From UBA724 sp964008075 (GTDB lineage: Bacteria > Bacteroidota > Bacteroidia > Flavobacteriales > Flavobacteriaceae): a DNA stretch of 64,000 nucleotides. The stretch covers positions 22,955 to 86,954 of the forward strand of contig CAXGAP010000001.1 of NCBI GenBank assembly GCA_964008075.1, written 5' to 3'. Shown piece after piece: positions 49,640 through 59,680 of this stretch (its first letter is position 1; each line of letters begins with the position of its first letter). Under the pieces are notes generated by a model, which did no database searches, was not told the DNA's origin, and saw nothing but the letters and a program-made list of their open reading frames with translations. The translations under genes were made by a program, and so were the position numbers.

Positions 49640-50560
49640 TTACAGAATTTTTACACCTTTATTGTTGATAGAACTGATGTAGGTGTTGTAGGGTACTTCA
49701 ATTTTGTCATAAACTTTCTTCATGGCCAATCCCACATTTTTTGCTGTAGTCATGCCTTTTGAGAGTGCAAAGACAGAAGGGCCAGAACCTGAGATTCCAG
49801 TTCCCAGTGCACCTGCTTCATTCGCTGCCTTTTTGAGTTCACCAAATCCAGGGATGAGTATAGAACGTACAGGTTCGACAATATGGTCGACTAGTGATCG
49901 ACGGATCAACTCATAATCCTCCTTAAATAATCCAGTGACCAATGCCCCCAAGTTTGCTGTTTGTGCGATTGCTTGTTCGAGATGTAGTTTGTCGAGTAAA
50001 ACAGCACGAGCATCAGCAGTTTTGATTTCAATTTCTGGATGGATGATCGTGACAGCCAATTCCAGTGGCGAATTGAGGGTAATAACGTCTAGTGGTTTGA
50101 GGCTCCGAACAAGGGTAAAGCCACCCAACAGAACAGGGGATACATTATCAGCATGAGCAGTGCCACAGGCAACACGTTCGCCTTCCATTGCAAAAGAAAT
50201 CAGCTCGTTTCTAGTGTATGGGTTTCCCAATAAATGATTAATGCCAACTGCAGCGCCTGCTGCACTTGCCGAAGAGCTTCCTATGCCACTCCCTGCTTTA
50301 ATTCCTTTTTCGATTTTGATTTCAAAACCTCTATCGCATTTGTGATCTGCCAATAGAGCCATTCCAGCTACGCTTGCTACATTTTTGTTTGGGTTTAGGG
50401 GTAAATCCTGACCAATGATTTCTGTGATCTTAATTCCAGGTTTAGATGTTTCTTGAATATGAAGGATGTCTCCAATATTGTCTAGGCAAACGCCCAAAAC
50501 ATCAAAACCACATGATATATTGGCTACACTAGCAGGGGAAAATACAGAAACATGACTCAT
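49640..50560 (-). CDS. thrB: Homoserine kinase
   Basis: GHMP kinase of 306 residues that phosphorylates homoserine. It shows the N-terminal VFSPASVANISCGFDVLG, the phosphate loop GIKAGSGIGSSSASAAGAA (near residue 92) and the C-terminal GTGISGSGPSVFAL. It lies 2 bases after thrA and 5 bases before thrC in the order A-B-C of the pathway. Confidence 0.97.
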   Translation of the reverse strand: MSHVSVFSPASVANISCGFDVLGVCLDNIGDILHIQETSKPGIKITEIIGQDLPLNPNKNVASVAGMALLADHKCDRGFEIKIEKGIKAGSGIGSSSASAAGAAVGINHLLGNPYTRNELISFAMEGERVACGTAHADNVSPVLLGGFTLVRSLKPLDVITLNSPLELAVTIIHPEIEIKTADARAVLLDKLHLEQAIAQTANLGALVTGLFKEDYELIRRSLVDHIVEPVRSILIPGFGELKKAANEAGALGTGISGSGPSVFALSKGMTTAKNVGLAMKKVYDKIEVPYNTYISSINNKGVKIL

Positions 50561-50562
50561 AT

Positions 50563-53004
50563 TTAGCGTTTTGATATCCTTATAATATCAGCGAATATTC
50601 CTGAAGCAGTGACCTCTCCACCAGCACCAGCACCCTTGACAATAAGAGGTTGGTAATTATAGCGATCTGTGTAGAACAATACGATATTATCACTACCTGA
50701 TAAATTGTAGAAATCGTGTCCAATCGGAATTTCTTTTAACCCAACCCTAGCTTTACCATCAACAAGCTCAGCAACATATTTCAAGCGACAATTTTTTGAT
50801 GCAGCCAAAGTGAATAGACTTTTAAAGTGATCGTTGTGATCATCCAAAGACGACAAAAAGCTATCATTGTCTTTTGTGTCCAAACAATCTTGTGGTAAAA
50901 ATGACTCATTTTCAATATCTTGAAGTTCCATCTGTAAGCCACTTTCTCTCGCGAGGATCAAAATTTTTCGAGCAACATCCACACCACTCAAATCAATTTT
51001 TGGATCAGGTTCAGTAAAGCCAGCATCCATTGCCTGTTGTACAACTTCTCTGAAAGTGGTTTTTTCATTATACTCGTTGAACACAAAGTTCAAACTACCC
51101 GACAGTATCGCCTGTATGGTATGTACTTTATCACCTGAAGTAATTAGATGATTTAAGGTGTCGATAATCGGAAGGCCAGCACCAACATTTGTTTCAAATA
51201 AATATGGCGCATTGTAAGTTCTCGCCAGTTGTTTTAGATGGCTGTAGTATTCATAGGTTTCAGCTGCAGCAATTTTATTACATGTAACGACTGAAATACT
51301 CGATTTTAAAAAAGGTGGATAAGTATGCGCAATTTCTTCATTGGCAGTGTTATCTACAAAAATCGAGTTGCGAAGGTTTAGATTTTTGATATGTTCAAAA
51401 AATGTACTTGGATCAGCTTTTTCGCCTTTCGAAAGGAGTTCATCCCAATGGTTTAGGTCTATGCCATTTGCATCGATCAGCATTTTTCTGGAGTTTGATA
51501 TACCAGCTACTTTGATATTTAGTCTCAATTGGTTTTGGAGGTATTCTTTTTGACTGTTAAGCTGCTCGATGAGCTTACTTCCAACATTACCAACGCCAGT
51601 GACAAACAAGTTGATTTGTTTGATATCCGTTTCGAAAAACGCCTCGTGTAAAATATTCAACGCCTGTTTTGTGTTGGTAGAGTCTATCACGGCAGTAATA
51701 TTCCTCTCTGACGCTCCTTGTGCAATGGCCTTTACATTGACATTGTTTCGCCCAAGAGCACTAAACATTTTTCCACTGACTCCTTGATGACTCTTCATTT
51801 TTTCGCCTACAAGAGCAATGATAGAGAGGTTGTTTTCAATAGAAATTGGATTGATTTGTTGTGTTTCAATTTCATAGTCAAAATCCTTTTCTATCAATTT
51901 TTTGGCTTTTCCAGCTAGTTTATTTTCAATGCCAATGCAGATCGAATGCTCTGACGAGGCCTGTGTCATCATAATGACATTGATTTTTTCCTTTGCCAGT
52001 GTTGATAGCAGCTTTTTGGAGTATCCAGGGATGCCAATCATCCCACTTCCTTCAAGTGTTAGTAAAGCAATATTTTCGATATGGCTGATCCCACGAACCA
52101 CCTCTTTGTTGGAAGCACTCTCATTGCTAATGAATGTTCCTGGCTCATCGGGCTGGAAAGTATTTTTAACTACGACTGGGATATTTTTTTCAGCAACAGG
52201 CTGAAGGGTTGGTGGATATATCACTTTTGCTCCAAAATGTGACATTTCCATGGCTTCATGATAGGAGAGTTGTTTGATTGCACGAGCTTGTTTTACATAT
52301 TTTGGATGTGCTGTAAACATCCCACTTACGTCTGTCCAAATTTCAAGTTGGTCAGCGTCTAACGCACTTGCAAACAGAGCAGCAGTCAAATCTGATCCAC
52401 CACGGCCGAGTGTGGTAGGAATGCCATTTAAATCGCTAGCAACATACCCAGGAACAATGGTGATGCGATGTTTTACTGTTTTAAAATACGAACGAATCGA
52501 TTTGAATGTTTTGGGGTAATCGACCATATTTTTACCCATGTCTTCAATTGTAAAAATAAGGTCTCTAGTGTTTTTTAAACCAACATCCAATTTTAGAACT
52601 TCTGCAGCTTTTGCGATGATGTAATAGGAGAGAAGCTCCCCAAATCCCAACATATGATCTTTTGTTTTAGGAGAAAGTTCTTTTAGCAAATACACGCCCT
52701 CATGAAGAGTTCCCAAAGCATTGAGTTGTTGTTTGATTTGACTCAGCACCTTACTTTGTTTCTCGATTGGAATTAGTTTCTTTATGCAACTTAAATGTCG
52801 TTTTTCTACCTCCAATAAAATTTCTTGGTATTTTAAATCCCCATTAGCTGCCAAGGCTGCCGACTCTTGAATCATATTGGTTATACCTCCAAAAGCAGAA
52901 ACGACAACAACTTGTTTTTTTGAATTGATTTGAACGATTTTGAGTACCCGATTGATACAGCTGCTATCAGCAACTGAAGTTCCACCAAATTTTGCTATTA
53001 TCAT
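50563..53004 (-). CDS. thrA: Bifunctional aspartokinase / homoserine dehydrogenase
   Basis: An 813-residue fusion catalysing the first and third steps toward threonine. Residues 1-300 are the aspartokinase (IAKFGGTSVAD at the N-terminus, GRGGSDLTAALFA). Residues about 310-455 hold two ACT regulatory domains. From about 465 the homoserine dehydrogenase begins with FVTGVGNVGSKLIEQL and carries TNVGAGLPIIDTLN, GSLNFVFNEY and GFTEPDPKIDLSGVDVARKILILAR (in parts). Feedback control by threonine is expected from the ACT domains. A TATTTTTG box (53056-53063) lies upstream; no leader-peptide attenuator rich in Thr/Ile codons was seen. Confidence 0.97.
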   Translation of the reverse strand: MIIAKFGGTSVADSSCINRVLKIVQINSKKQVVVVSAFGGITNMIQESAALAANGDLKYQEILLEVEKRHLSCIKKLIPIEKQSKVLSQIKQQLNALGTLHEGVYLLKELSPKTKDHMLGFGELLSYYIIAKAAEVLKLDVGLKNTRDLIFTIEDMGKNMVDYPKTFKSIRSYFKTVKHRITIVPGYVASDLNGIPTTLGRGGSDLTAALFASALDADQLEIWTDVSGMFTAHPKYVKQARAIKQLSYHEAMEMSHFGAKVIYPPTLQPVAEKNIPVVVKNTFQPDEPGTFISNESASNKEVVRGISHIENIALLTLEGSGMIGIPGYSKKLLSTLAKEKINVIMMTQASSEHSICIGIENKLAGKAKKLIEKDFDYEIETQQINPISIENNLSIIALVGEKMKSHQGVSGKMFSALGRNNVNVKAIAQGASERNITAVIDSTNTKQALNILHEAFFETDIKQINLFVTGVGNVGSKLIEQLNSQKEYLQNQLRLNIKVAGISNSRKMLIDANGIDLNHWDELLSKGEKADPSTFFEHIKNLNLRNSIFVDNTANEEIAHTYPPFLKSSISVVTCNKIAAAETYEYYSHLKQLARTYNAPYLFETNVGAGLPIIDTLNHLITSGDKVHTIQAILSGSLNFVFNEYNEKTTFREVVQQAMDAGFTEPDPKIDLSGVDVARKILILARESGLQMELQDIENESFLPQDCLDTKDNDSFLSSLDDHNDHFKSLFTLAASKNCRLKYVAELVDGKARVGLKEIPIGHDFYNLSGSDNIVLFYTDRYNYQPLIVKGAGAGGEVTASGIFADIIRISKR

Positions 53005-53055
53005 AATTTAAACAATGTATAAGAAAAGTAAAGAACACATTTGCTTAGCAAAGCG

Positions 53056-53063
53056 CAAAAATA
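53056..53063 (-). promoter_or_regulatory. Candidate -7 box TATTTTTG of the thr operon
   Basis: On the minus strand TATTTTTG matches TAnnTTTG, 51 bases before the thrA ATG. A short dyad TTTGC-TTA-GCAAA (53040-53052) lies in the predicted leader. No TTG is found at normal spacing. Confidence 0.35.
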
Positions 53064-53126
53064 TCAAATTTTAAAGTCGAAATGCTATGATTTTGAAAAA
53101 AATAATAACAGAGAAAAGAATTAGAT

Positions 53127-55679
53127 TTAGGGTTTCGCAGTGTTCTTTTCATGCGAAAGCGAAAAGCTTAGATTTTCACTTTTGCCATCCCAATCAAATT
53201 GAATCAAAGCACCTTCAGGAATTTTACTCTTCACAATTTCCTCTGCGAGTACATCCTCAATATACTTTTGAATCGCACGACTCAAAGGGCGAGCGCCAAA
53301 GGCTGAATCAAAGCCTTTATCGTTTAAGAATTCGATTGCTTTTTTCGATAAGCTAAGTGAGAATCCAAGTTCTTGTATTCTTGATTCTAAATCTTTTAAC
53401 TCAATTTTGATGATTTTTGCAATATGACTTTTTTCAAGTGAATTGAAAATAACAACATCATCAATTCGATTCAAAAATTCAGGAGCAAAGGTTTTCTTTA
53501 ATGCATTTTTGATCACATTTTTTGTATGATCACCAGCTTGTGCTTTGATCGCAGCAGTGCCAAATCCAACACCCAACCCAAAGTCTTTAACCTGACGTGC
53601 ACCAATGTTCGATGTCATGATTATGATTGTATTTCTAAAGTCAACTCGTCTGCCGAGGGAATCAGTAATAAAGCCATCATCTAAAATTTGAAGAAGCATG
53701 TTAAAGACATCAGGATGAGCTTTTTCGATTTCATCTAGAAGAACAACAGCATAGGGTTTTCTTCTAACTTTCTCAGTCAGCTGCCCACCCTCTTCATAAC
53801 CAACATAGCCTGGAGGCGCACCAATCAGTCGTGAAATGGCAAATTTCTCCATGAATTCACTCATGTCGATACGAATAAGCGCATCTGGGGTATCAAACAA
53901 AGTTGTTGTTAAAACTTTTGCCAATTGTGTTTTACCAACGCCAGTTTGACCTAAAAAGATAAATGAACCAATTGGTTTCTTGGGGTTTTTCAACCCTGCA
54001 CGATTTCTTTGAATTGCACGTACAACCTTTTCAACAACCTGATCTTGACCAATAATTTTTTCTTTTATTTGCTCTGCGAGGTTGTTCAAACGAATACCTT
54101 CTGATTCGGCGATACGATTGACGGGTATACCTGTCATCATTGACACCACATCTGCAATATCTGATTCGTTGACTGTCACTCGATTTTCTTTTTGCGTTTC
54201 TTGCCACTCTTCTTGGGCTAGTAATAACTCCTTTTCGATTCGTTTTTCATCGTCACGAAGTTTGGCTGCTTCTTCGTATTTTTGCTTTTTAACGACGCTG
54301 TTCTTTTCTTCTCGAATAATCTCAAGCTTTTCTTCGAGATCAACAATTTCTTGTGGAACATCCATATTGTTGATATAAACTCTTGATCCAGCTTCATCCA
54401 ATGCGTCGATAGCTTTGTCTGGTAAAAAACGATCTGACATATAACGATTTGTGAGTTTTACACAGGCGATGAGTGCTTTATCAGTGTAATTTACATTGTG
54501 ATGGCTTTCGTACTTGTCTTTAATGTTTTGCAGTATTTCAATGGTTTCATCAACTGAGGTTGGTTCGACAATGACCTTTTGAAACCTTCGTTCGAGTGCG
54601 CCATCTTTTTCTATGTGTTGGCGATACTCATCAAGAGTTGTGGCACCTACACATTGAATTTCACCTCTTGATAGTGCTGGTTTAAACATATTCGATGCAT
54701 CTAGACTACCAGTTGCTCCGCCAGCACCTACAATTGTGTGAATTTCATCAATAAAAAGAATGATATTATCATTTTTTTCTAATTCATTCATTACAGCCTT
54801 CATTCGCTCTTCAAACTGACCTCTATACTTTGTTCCTGCAACAATACTTGCCAAATCAAGAGTTACCACTCGTTTATTGTACAACACACGCGCTACTTTC
54901 TTTTGTGTAATACGCAAGGCAAGGCCTTCTGCAATAGCTGATTTGCCAACTCCCGGCTCTCCAATCAATAAAGGATTATTTTTTTTACGACGACTTAAAA
55001 TTTGAGAAACACGCTCAATTTCTTTGGTACGACCAATCACTGGATCGAGCTTGTTACTGTTCGCTAGAGCAGTAAGGTCTCTACCAAAATTGTCTAAAAC
55101 AGGGGTACTTGATTTTTTACTTGATTTTGATTCTGATGTGCCAAATGGATTTGATTTTTTTGGACTAGCATCGTCTTCTGGTTCCTCAGACATAGGTGAG
55201 GACATGGAGATATCCATCACTTCGTCGCTTTCATCTGCTGAAATCAATTTAAACTGATCTTTTACTGTTTCATAATCAATTTGCAACTTGTGTAGTAGTT
55301 TGGTAGTTGGGTCATTTTCGTTTCGCAAAATACAAAGCAATAAATGCGCTGTATTGATTGACGGATTTTGAAAGAGTTTTGCCTCGAGGAAGGTTGTTTT
55401 TAATGCGCGCTCTGCTTGACGTGTGAGGTGTAGATTTGTTTTGTTGTTAGCCATCTGGCTTTGTGTAGAATTGGCAGGACTTAATATTTCAACTTTTCTT
55501 CTCAAATAGTCTAAATCAATTTCTAGAGAGTTCAAGATGTTGATGGCTTTGCCACTACCATCGCGCAAGATACCAAGCATCAAATGCTCTGTTCCAATAA
55601 AGTCATGTCCCAATCGTAGCGCCTCTTCTTTACTGTAGCTGATTACGTCTTTTACACGCGGAGAAAAATTATCATCCAT
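53127..55679 (-). CDS. clpC: ATP-dependent Clp protease ATP-binding subunit ClpC
   Basis: An 850-residue Hsp100 unfoldase that feeds ClpP. It has two ClpN repeats (residues about 1-145), a poly-Ser/Lys linker (about 165-200), AAA1 with Walker A GEPGVGKS and Walker B ILFIDEIH, a middle domain with the UVR-like stretch KKQKYEEAAKLRDDEKRIEKE, and AAA2 with Walker A GQTGVGKT and VVLLDEIEKAHPDV. A ClpP loop (IGF/L-type, here LGVG within FGLGVGFG) follows. The middle domain is that of ClpC, not ClpB. It is divergent from gyrA; a 9-bp dyad lies between. Confidence 0.96.
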   Translation of the reverse strand: MDDNFSPRVKDVISYSKEEALRLGHDFIGTEHLMLGILRDGSGKAINILNSLEIDLDYLRRKVEILSPANSTQSQMANNKTNLHLTRQAERALKTTFLEAKLFQNPSINTAHLLLCILRNENDPTTKLLHKLQIDYETVKDQFKLISADESDEVMDISMSSPMSEEPEDDASPKKSNPFGTSESKSSKKSSTPVLDNFGRDLTALANSNKLDPVIGRTKEIERVSQILSRRKKNNPLLIGEPGVGKSAIAEGLALRITQKKVARVLYNKRVVTLDLASIVAGTKYRGQFEERMKAVMNELEKNDNIILFIDEIHTIVGAGGATGSLDASNMFKPALSRGEIQCVGATTLDEYRQHIEKDGALERRFQKVIVEPTSVDETIEILQNIKDKYESHHNVNYTDKALIACVKLTNRYMSDRFLPDKAIDALDEAGSRVYINNMDVPQEIVDLEEKLEIIREEKNSVVKKQKYEEAAKLRDDEKRIEKELLLAQEEWQETQKENRVTVNESDIADVVSMMTGIPVNRIAESEGIRLNNLAEQIKEKIIGQDQVVEKVVRAIQRNRAGLKNPKKPIGSFIFLGQTGVGKTQLAKVLTTTLFDTPDALIRIDMSEFMEKFAISRLIGAPPGYVGYEEGGQLTEKVRRKPYAVVLLDEIEKAHPDVFNMLLQILDDGFITDSLGRRVDFRNTIIIMTSNIGARQVKDFGLGVGFGTAAIKAQAGDHTKNVIKNALKKTFAPEFLNRIDDVVIFNSLEKSHIAKIIKIELKDLESRIQELGFSLSLSKKAIEFLNDKGFDSAFGARPLSRAIQKYIEDVLAEEIVKSKIPEGALIQFDWDGKSENLSFSLSHEKNTAKP

Positions 55680-55792
55680 ACTAAAATTTCTTTTTCGAAC
55701 TTACAATTAAAAATATATTATGCTAATAGACAAAAAAAATACATAAAAACAATGGAAATGTAAATAAAAATTCATCCATTTTTTTAAAGAAT

Positions 55793-55832
55793 CTGTTGAT
55801 AAAATTGTTTAAAAACATCAAAATATCAACAG
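55793..55832. promoter_or_regulatory. 9-bp perfect inverted repeat between clpC and gyrA
   Basis: CTGTTGATA (55793-55801) and TATCAACAG (55824-55832) are exact reverse complements separated by 22 bases, roughly two helical turns, in the 217-base divergent region. It may be an operator for either gene. It is not the CIRCE element of heat-shock genes (TTAGCACTC-N9-GAGTGCTAA). Confidence 0.35.
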
Positions 55833-55896
55833 GTAAATACATATTGAATCAGTACATTAGCTGTACCTAAAAAAACAAAAAAACACATCGTTTCAT

Positions 55897-58401
55897 ATGT
55901 CAATTGAAGAAAAGCTAATCCCTATCAACATAGAGGATGAAATGAAGTCTGCATACATTGATTATTCTATGTCTGTCATAGTATCGCGTGCATTGCCTGA
56001 TGTTCGTGATGGCATGAAGCCTGTTCACCGCCGTGTTTTATATGGCATGTATGATTTGGGTGTTCGTGCAAATAGTTCTTATAAAAAATCAGCTCGTATT
56101 GTTGGTGAAGTATTAGGAAAGTATCACCCTCACGGCGATAGCTCTGTATATGACACTATGGTTCGTATGGCGCAGTCATGGAGTTTGCGTTATCTGTTGG
56201 TTGATGGGCAAGGAAATTTTGGTTCCGTTGATGGGGATAGCCCTGCAGCAATGCGTTATACCGAGGCAAGGATGCAAAAAATATCAGAGGAAATGCTCGC
56301 AGATATCGACAAGGATACTGTTGATTATCAACTCAACTTTGACGATACTATAAAAGAACCAACTGTTTTACCAACCAAAGTGCCAAACCTGCTCGTCAAT
56401 GGTGCATCTGGTATTGCTGTGGGAATGGCGACAAATATGCCCCCACACAACCTCAAAGAGGTGTCAGAGGGAATTATTGCACAAATCGATAACCCCGACA
56501 TCACCATAGACGAATTGATGACCTATGTCAAAGCACCTGATTTTCCAACTGGTGGTATCATCTATGGTTATGAAGGCGTAAAAGAGGCTTTTCACACAGG
56601 TAGGGGACGTGTTGTGCTACGTGCAAAAGCAGAGATCGAAGAGGTTGATGGGCGTGAATGTATCATTGTAACAGAAATTCCTTATCAAGTCAATAAAGCG
56701 GAGATGATTCGAAAAACCGCTGAGATGGTAAATGATAAAAAAATTGAAGGAATCTCAAACATTCGTGATGAGTCTGACCGAAAGGGTATGAGAATTGTTT
56801 ACATTCTCAAAAGAGATGCTGTACCAAACATTGTTCTGAATATGTTGTACAAGTATACCTCTTTACAGTCTTCCTTTAGTGTCAACAATATCGCTCTGGT
56901 TAATGGTCGCCCAGAGTTGCTAAATCTCAAGCAACTGATTGGTTATTTTATTTATCATAGACATGAAGTGGTTGTTCGCCGAACTACCTACGAGCTGAAA
57001 AAAGCAGAGGAACGCGCACACATCCTTGAGGGAATGATCATTGCGTCTGACAATATTGATCAAGTCATTGCACTGATAAAAGCATCGTCCAATGCTGACG
57101 AAGCACGTCAAAAACTCATCAAAAAATTTAGTCTTTCTGAATTACAGGCAAAAGCCATTGTTGAGATGCGCTTGCGCCAGCTCACAGGTCTAGAACAAGA
57201 CAAACTGCGTGCTGAGTATGACGAATTGATATCAACAATCAAAGATCTTAAAGATATACTCGACAACAAAGACCGCCGTATGGGCATCATCAAGACTGAG
57301 ACGAACTACATCGTCGAAAAGTATGGAGATGAACGTCGATCTGAAATCAATTTTGTTGGTGGTTCATTTCGTATTGAGGATATGATTCCAGATGAAAAGG
57401 TAGTGATTACCATTTCGCACGCAGGCTATATTAAGAGAACGCCATTAGCAGAATATAAAATACAAAATCGTGGTGGTGTTGGACAGAAGGCAACAACGAC
57501 TAGAAATGAAGACTTTTTGGAACATTTGTTCATTGGTACAAACCACCAGTATATGTTGTTTTTCACACAAAAAGGAAGATGTTTCTGGTTGCGTGTATTT
57601 GAGATTCCTGAGGGATCAAAAACGTCAAAAGGTCGTGCGATTCAAAACCTGATTAACATCGAACAGGATGATAAAGTCATGGCATTTATTTGTACTCAGG
57701 ACTTGAAAGATGAAGAATACATCAATTCTCATTATGTGATTATGGCCACTAAAAAAGGCCAGGTAAAGAAGACATCTTTGGAACAATATTCACGACCTCG
57801 ATCGAACGGAATTAATGCCATAACCATTAAAGAAGGAGACGTGCTGTTGGAAGCAAAATTGACAACTGGTCAGTCGCAAGTTGTTTTGGCAGTAAGGTCT
57901 GGTAAAGCAATTCGTTTTGAGGAAAACAAAACAAGACCTATGGGTCGTAACGCCTCTGGCGTTAGAGGGATCAGGCTAGCCAATGACAAGGATGAAGTAA
58001 TTGGAATGATCTCAGTCAATGATATGGATTCTGATATCTTGGTTGTTTCTGAAAATGGCTATGGAAAACGCTCAAAACTAGATGATTATCGAATGACTAA
58101 TCGTGGTGGGAAAGGGGTTAAAACGATATCAGTTACTGAAAAGACAGGTAGTCTTGTATCGATAAAAAATGTTTCGGACAGTGATGACTTGATGATTATC
58201 AACAAGTCAGGTATTGCCATTCGTATGGAAGTCGAAAGTCTTCGAGTGATGGGTAGAGCAACGCAAGGTGTTCGCCTAATCAATCTTCGTGAAAACGACT
58301 CCATTGCAGCTGTTGCAAAGGTGTTAAAAGATGAAGATGAAATTGAAGACGTCGAAGATATTGAGGTTGATATGTCCTCTGAATCCCAAAGTGAATCATA
58401 A
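55897..58401 (+). CDS. gyrA: DNA gyrase subunit A
   Basis: An 834-residue type II topoisomerase subunit. The catalytic tyrosine is Y121 in PAAMRYTEARM. The quinolone-determining region reads HPHGDSSVYDTMVRM with S82 and D86, the residues associated with drug sensitivity. The C-terminal pinwheel carries a GyrA-box-like NRGGVGQKATT, marking gyrase rather than topoisomerase IV, and ends in an acidic tail rich in Asp and Glu. gyrB is not in the window. The TPR gene follows after 21 bases. Confidence 0.96.
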   Translation: MSIEEKLIPINIEDEMKSAYIDYSMSVIVSRALPDVRDGMKPVHRRVLYGMYDLGVRANSSYKKSARIVGEVLGKYHPHGDSSVYDTMVRMAQSWSLRYLLVDGQGNFGSVDGDSPAAMRYTEARMQKISEEMLADIDKDTVDYQLNFDDTIKEPTVLPTKVPNLLVNGASGIAVGMATNMPPHNLKEVSEGIIAQIDNPDITIDELMTYVKAPDFPTGGIIYGYEGVKEAFHTGRGRVVLRAKAEIEEVDGRECIIVTEIPYQVNKAEMIRKTAEMVNDKKIEGISNIRDESDRKGMRIVYILKRDAVPNIVLNMLYKYTSLQSSFSVNNIALVNGRPELLNLKQLIGYFIYHRHEVVVRRTTYELKKAEERAHILEGMIIASDNIDQVIALIKASSNADEARQKLIKKFSLSELQAKAIVEMRLRQLTGLEQDKLRAEYDELISTIKDLKDILDNKDRRMGIIKTETNYIVEKYGDERRSEINFVGGSFRIEDMIPDEKVVITISHAGYIKRTPLAEYKIQNRGGVGQKATTTRNEDFLEHLFIGTNHQYMLFFTQKGRCFWLRVFEIPEGSKTSKGRAIQNLINIEQDDKVMAFICTQDLKDEEYINSHYVIMATKKGQVKKTSLEQYSRPRSNGINAITIKEGDVLLEAKLTTGQSQVVLAVRSGKAIRFEENKTRPMGRNASGVRGIRLANDKDEVIGMISVNDMDSDILVVSENGYGKRSKLDDYRMTNRGGKGVKTISVTEKTGSLVSIKNVSDSDDLMIINKSGIAIRMEVESLRVMGRATQGVRLINLRENDSIAAVAKVLKDEDEIEDVEDIEVDMSSESQSES

Positions 58402-58422
58402 CAATAATCAAAATTTATAATT

Positions 58423-59679
58423 ATGTTAAAGCAAATTCTTATCCCCTTGATCCTCTTACTATCATTTTCTCTTTTTGCACAAAAAAAGGAGTTAAAATCA
58501 GTCGATAAACTAATTCAAAATGAAGATTATGCATCTGCTTTGGAACAGTTATTGGCAGCGCAATCACTTTTTAAAGGTTCTGAACTTAAATACCAAGTGC
58601 AATATCATTTTTTGGCAGGAAAAATCTATAGCGAACAAAAACAGTTCGGCGCAGCTTTTGAAGCTTTGGCTTCAGCCAAGCAACTTGAGGCTGTAAATAA
58701 TAGTTCTAAATACACGGCAGAAATCGAAATGCTGGTCAACAAGGTCAGCAATGAAGCAGTCAATAAGGCAGTAGAGGAAAATCAGAATGAAAATTATGTT
58801 GTTGCTGCAGACTTGCTGGTCATGGTTTACAATGTTGATCAAGAGCAAAATACAGACTACTTATACTATGCTGCTTCTAGCGCAGTAAATGGGGGTGATT
58901 TTGATCGAGCACTTGCGTACTATCAAGAGCTTAAAGACATGAATTACACTGGCTCGGTAGAAAAATTTTATGCAACTAAAAGCGATACTGGTGAAGAAAT
59001 AGAGTTGTCTGCGGAGACATATGTTCTTTTCCAAAAACAAAAAGAGTACAGTAATTTCAGGACTGAAATGACAGAATCTAAACTTCCAGAGATCGTCAAA
59101 AATATTGCTTTAATATATGTTCAGCAAAAGAGAAATGATTTGGCCATAGGTGCCATTAAAGAAGCGCGAGAGGCCAACCCTTTGGATGTTGGTTTAATAC
59201 TTACGGAAGCAAATCTCTACATCCAGTTGGGTGATAAGGAAAAATTTAGTGTTTTGATGAAGGAAGCCATCGAGAAGGATCCTAACAATCATATTTTATA
59301 TTTTAACCTGGGTGTGATCACAGCCGACCAAGGCGACAGACCAACAGCCCGCTCATACTACGAAAATGCGATTGAATTGGACTCGACCTATGCTGCTTCA
59401 TACATTAACTTAGCTGCACTCATTTTAGATGAAGAGCCTGAAATCGTTGAAAAGATGAATGCATTGGGCAATTCACGCGTCGACAACATAAAATACGAAC
59501 AGTTTAAAAAAGAAAGAGAAGCACTGTTTTTGGAGGCAGTACCATTTTTGGAAAAACTTAACGAAATTGACCCAACTAATATCGAAGCACTGACAACTCT
59601 AAAAAATATCTTTGGAACAATTGGCGATGCTGCCAAGTTCAAAATGATGAAAGCCAAACTAGAGGAGTTAGGGCAATAG
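58423..59679 (+). CDS. Exported tetratricopeptide repeat protein
   Basis: A 418-residue periplasmic protein with a signal peptide (LKQILIPLILLLSFSLFAQ) and TPR units across about residues 22-410. The clearest is NHILYFNLGVITADQGDRPTARSYYENAIELDST near residue 285. TPR proteins of this kind scaffold envelope complexes; no specific function is evident. It starts 21 bases after gyrA and is probably co-transcribed with it. One base separates its stop from that of the convergent NlpC/P60 gene. Confidence 0.85.
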   Translation: MLKQILIPLILLLSFSLFAQKKELKSVDKLIQNEDYASALEQLLAAQSLFKGSELKYQVQYHFLAGKIYSEQKQFGAAFEALASAKQLEAVNNSSKYTAEIEMLVNKVSNEAVNKAVEENQNENYVVAADLLVMVYNVDQEQNTDYLYYAASSAVNGGDFDRALAYYQELKDMNYTGSVEKFYATKSDTGEEIELSAETYVLFQKQKEYSNFRTEMTESKLPEIVKNIALIYVQQKRNDLAIGAIKEAREANPLDVGLILTEANLYIQLGDKEKFSVLMKEAIEKDPNNHILYFNLGVITADQGDRPTARSYYENAIELDSTYAASYINLAALILDEEPEIVEKMNALGNSRVDNIKYEQFKKEREALFLEAVPFLEKLNEIDPTNIEALTTLKNIFGTIGDAAKFKMMKAKLEELGQ

Positions 59680-59680
59680 T

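Noticed and set aside
55793..55832. DnaA boxes or replication origin near gyrA
   Set aside because: TTATCAACA is one mismatch from a DnaA box, but there is no cluster of boxes, no dnaA, and no AT-rich unwinding pattern beyond the local average.
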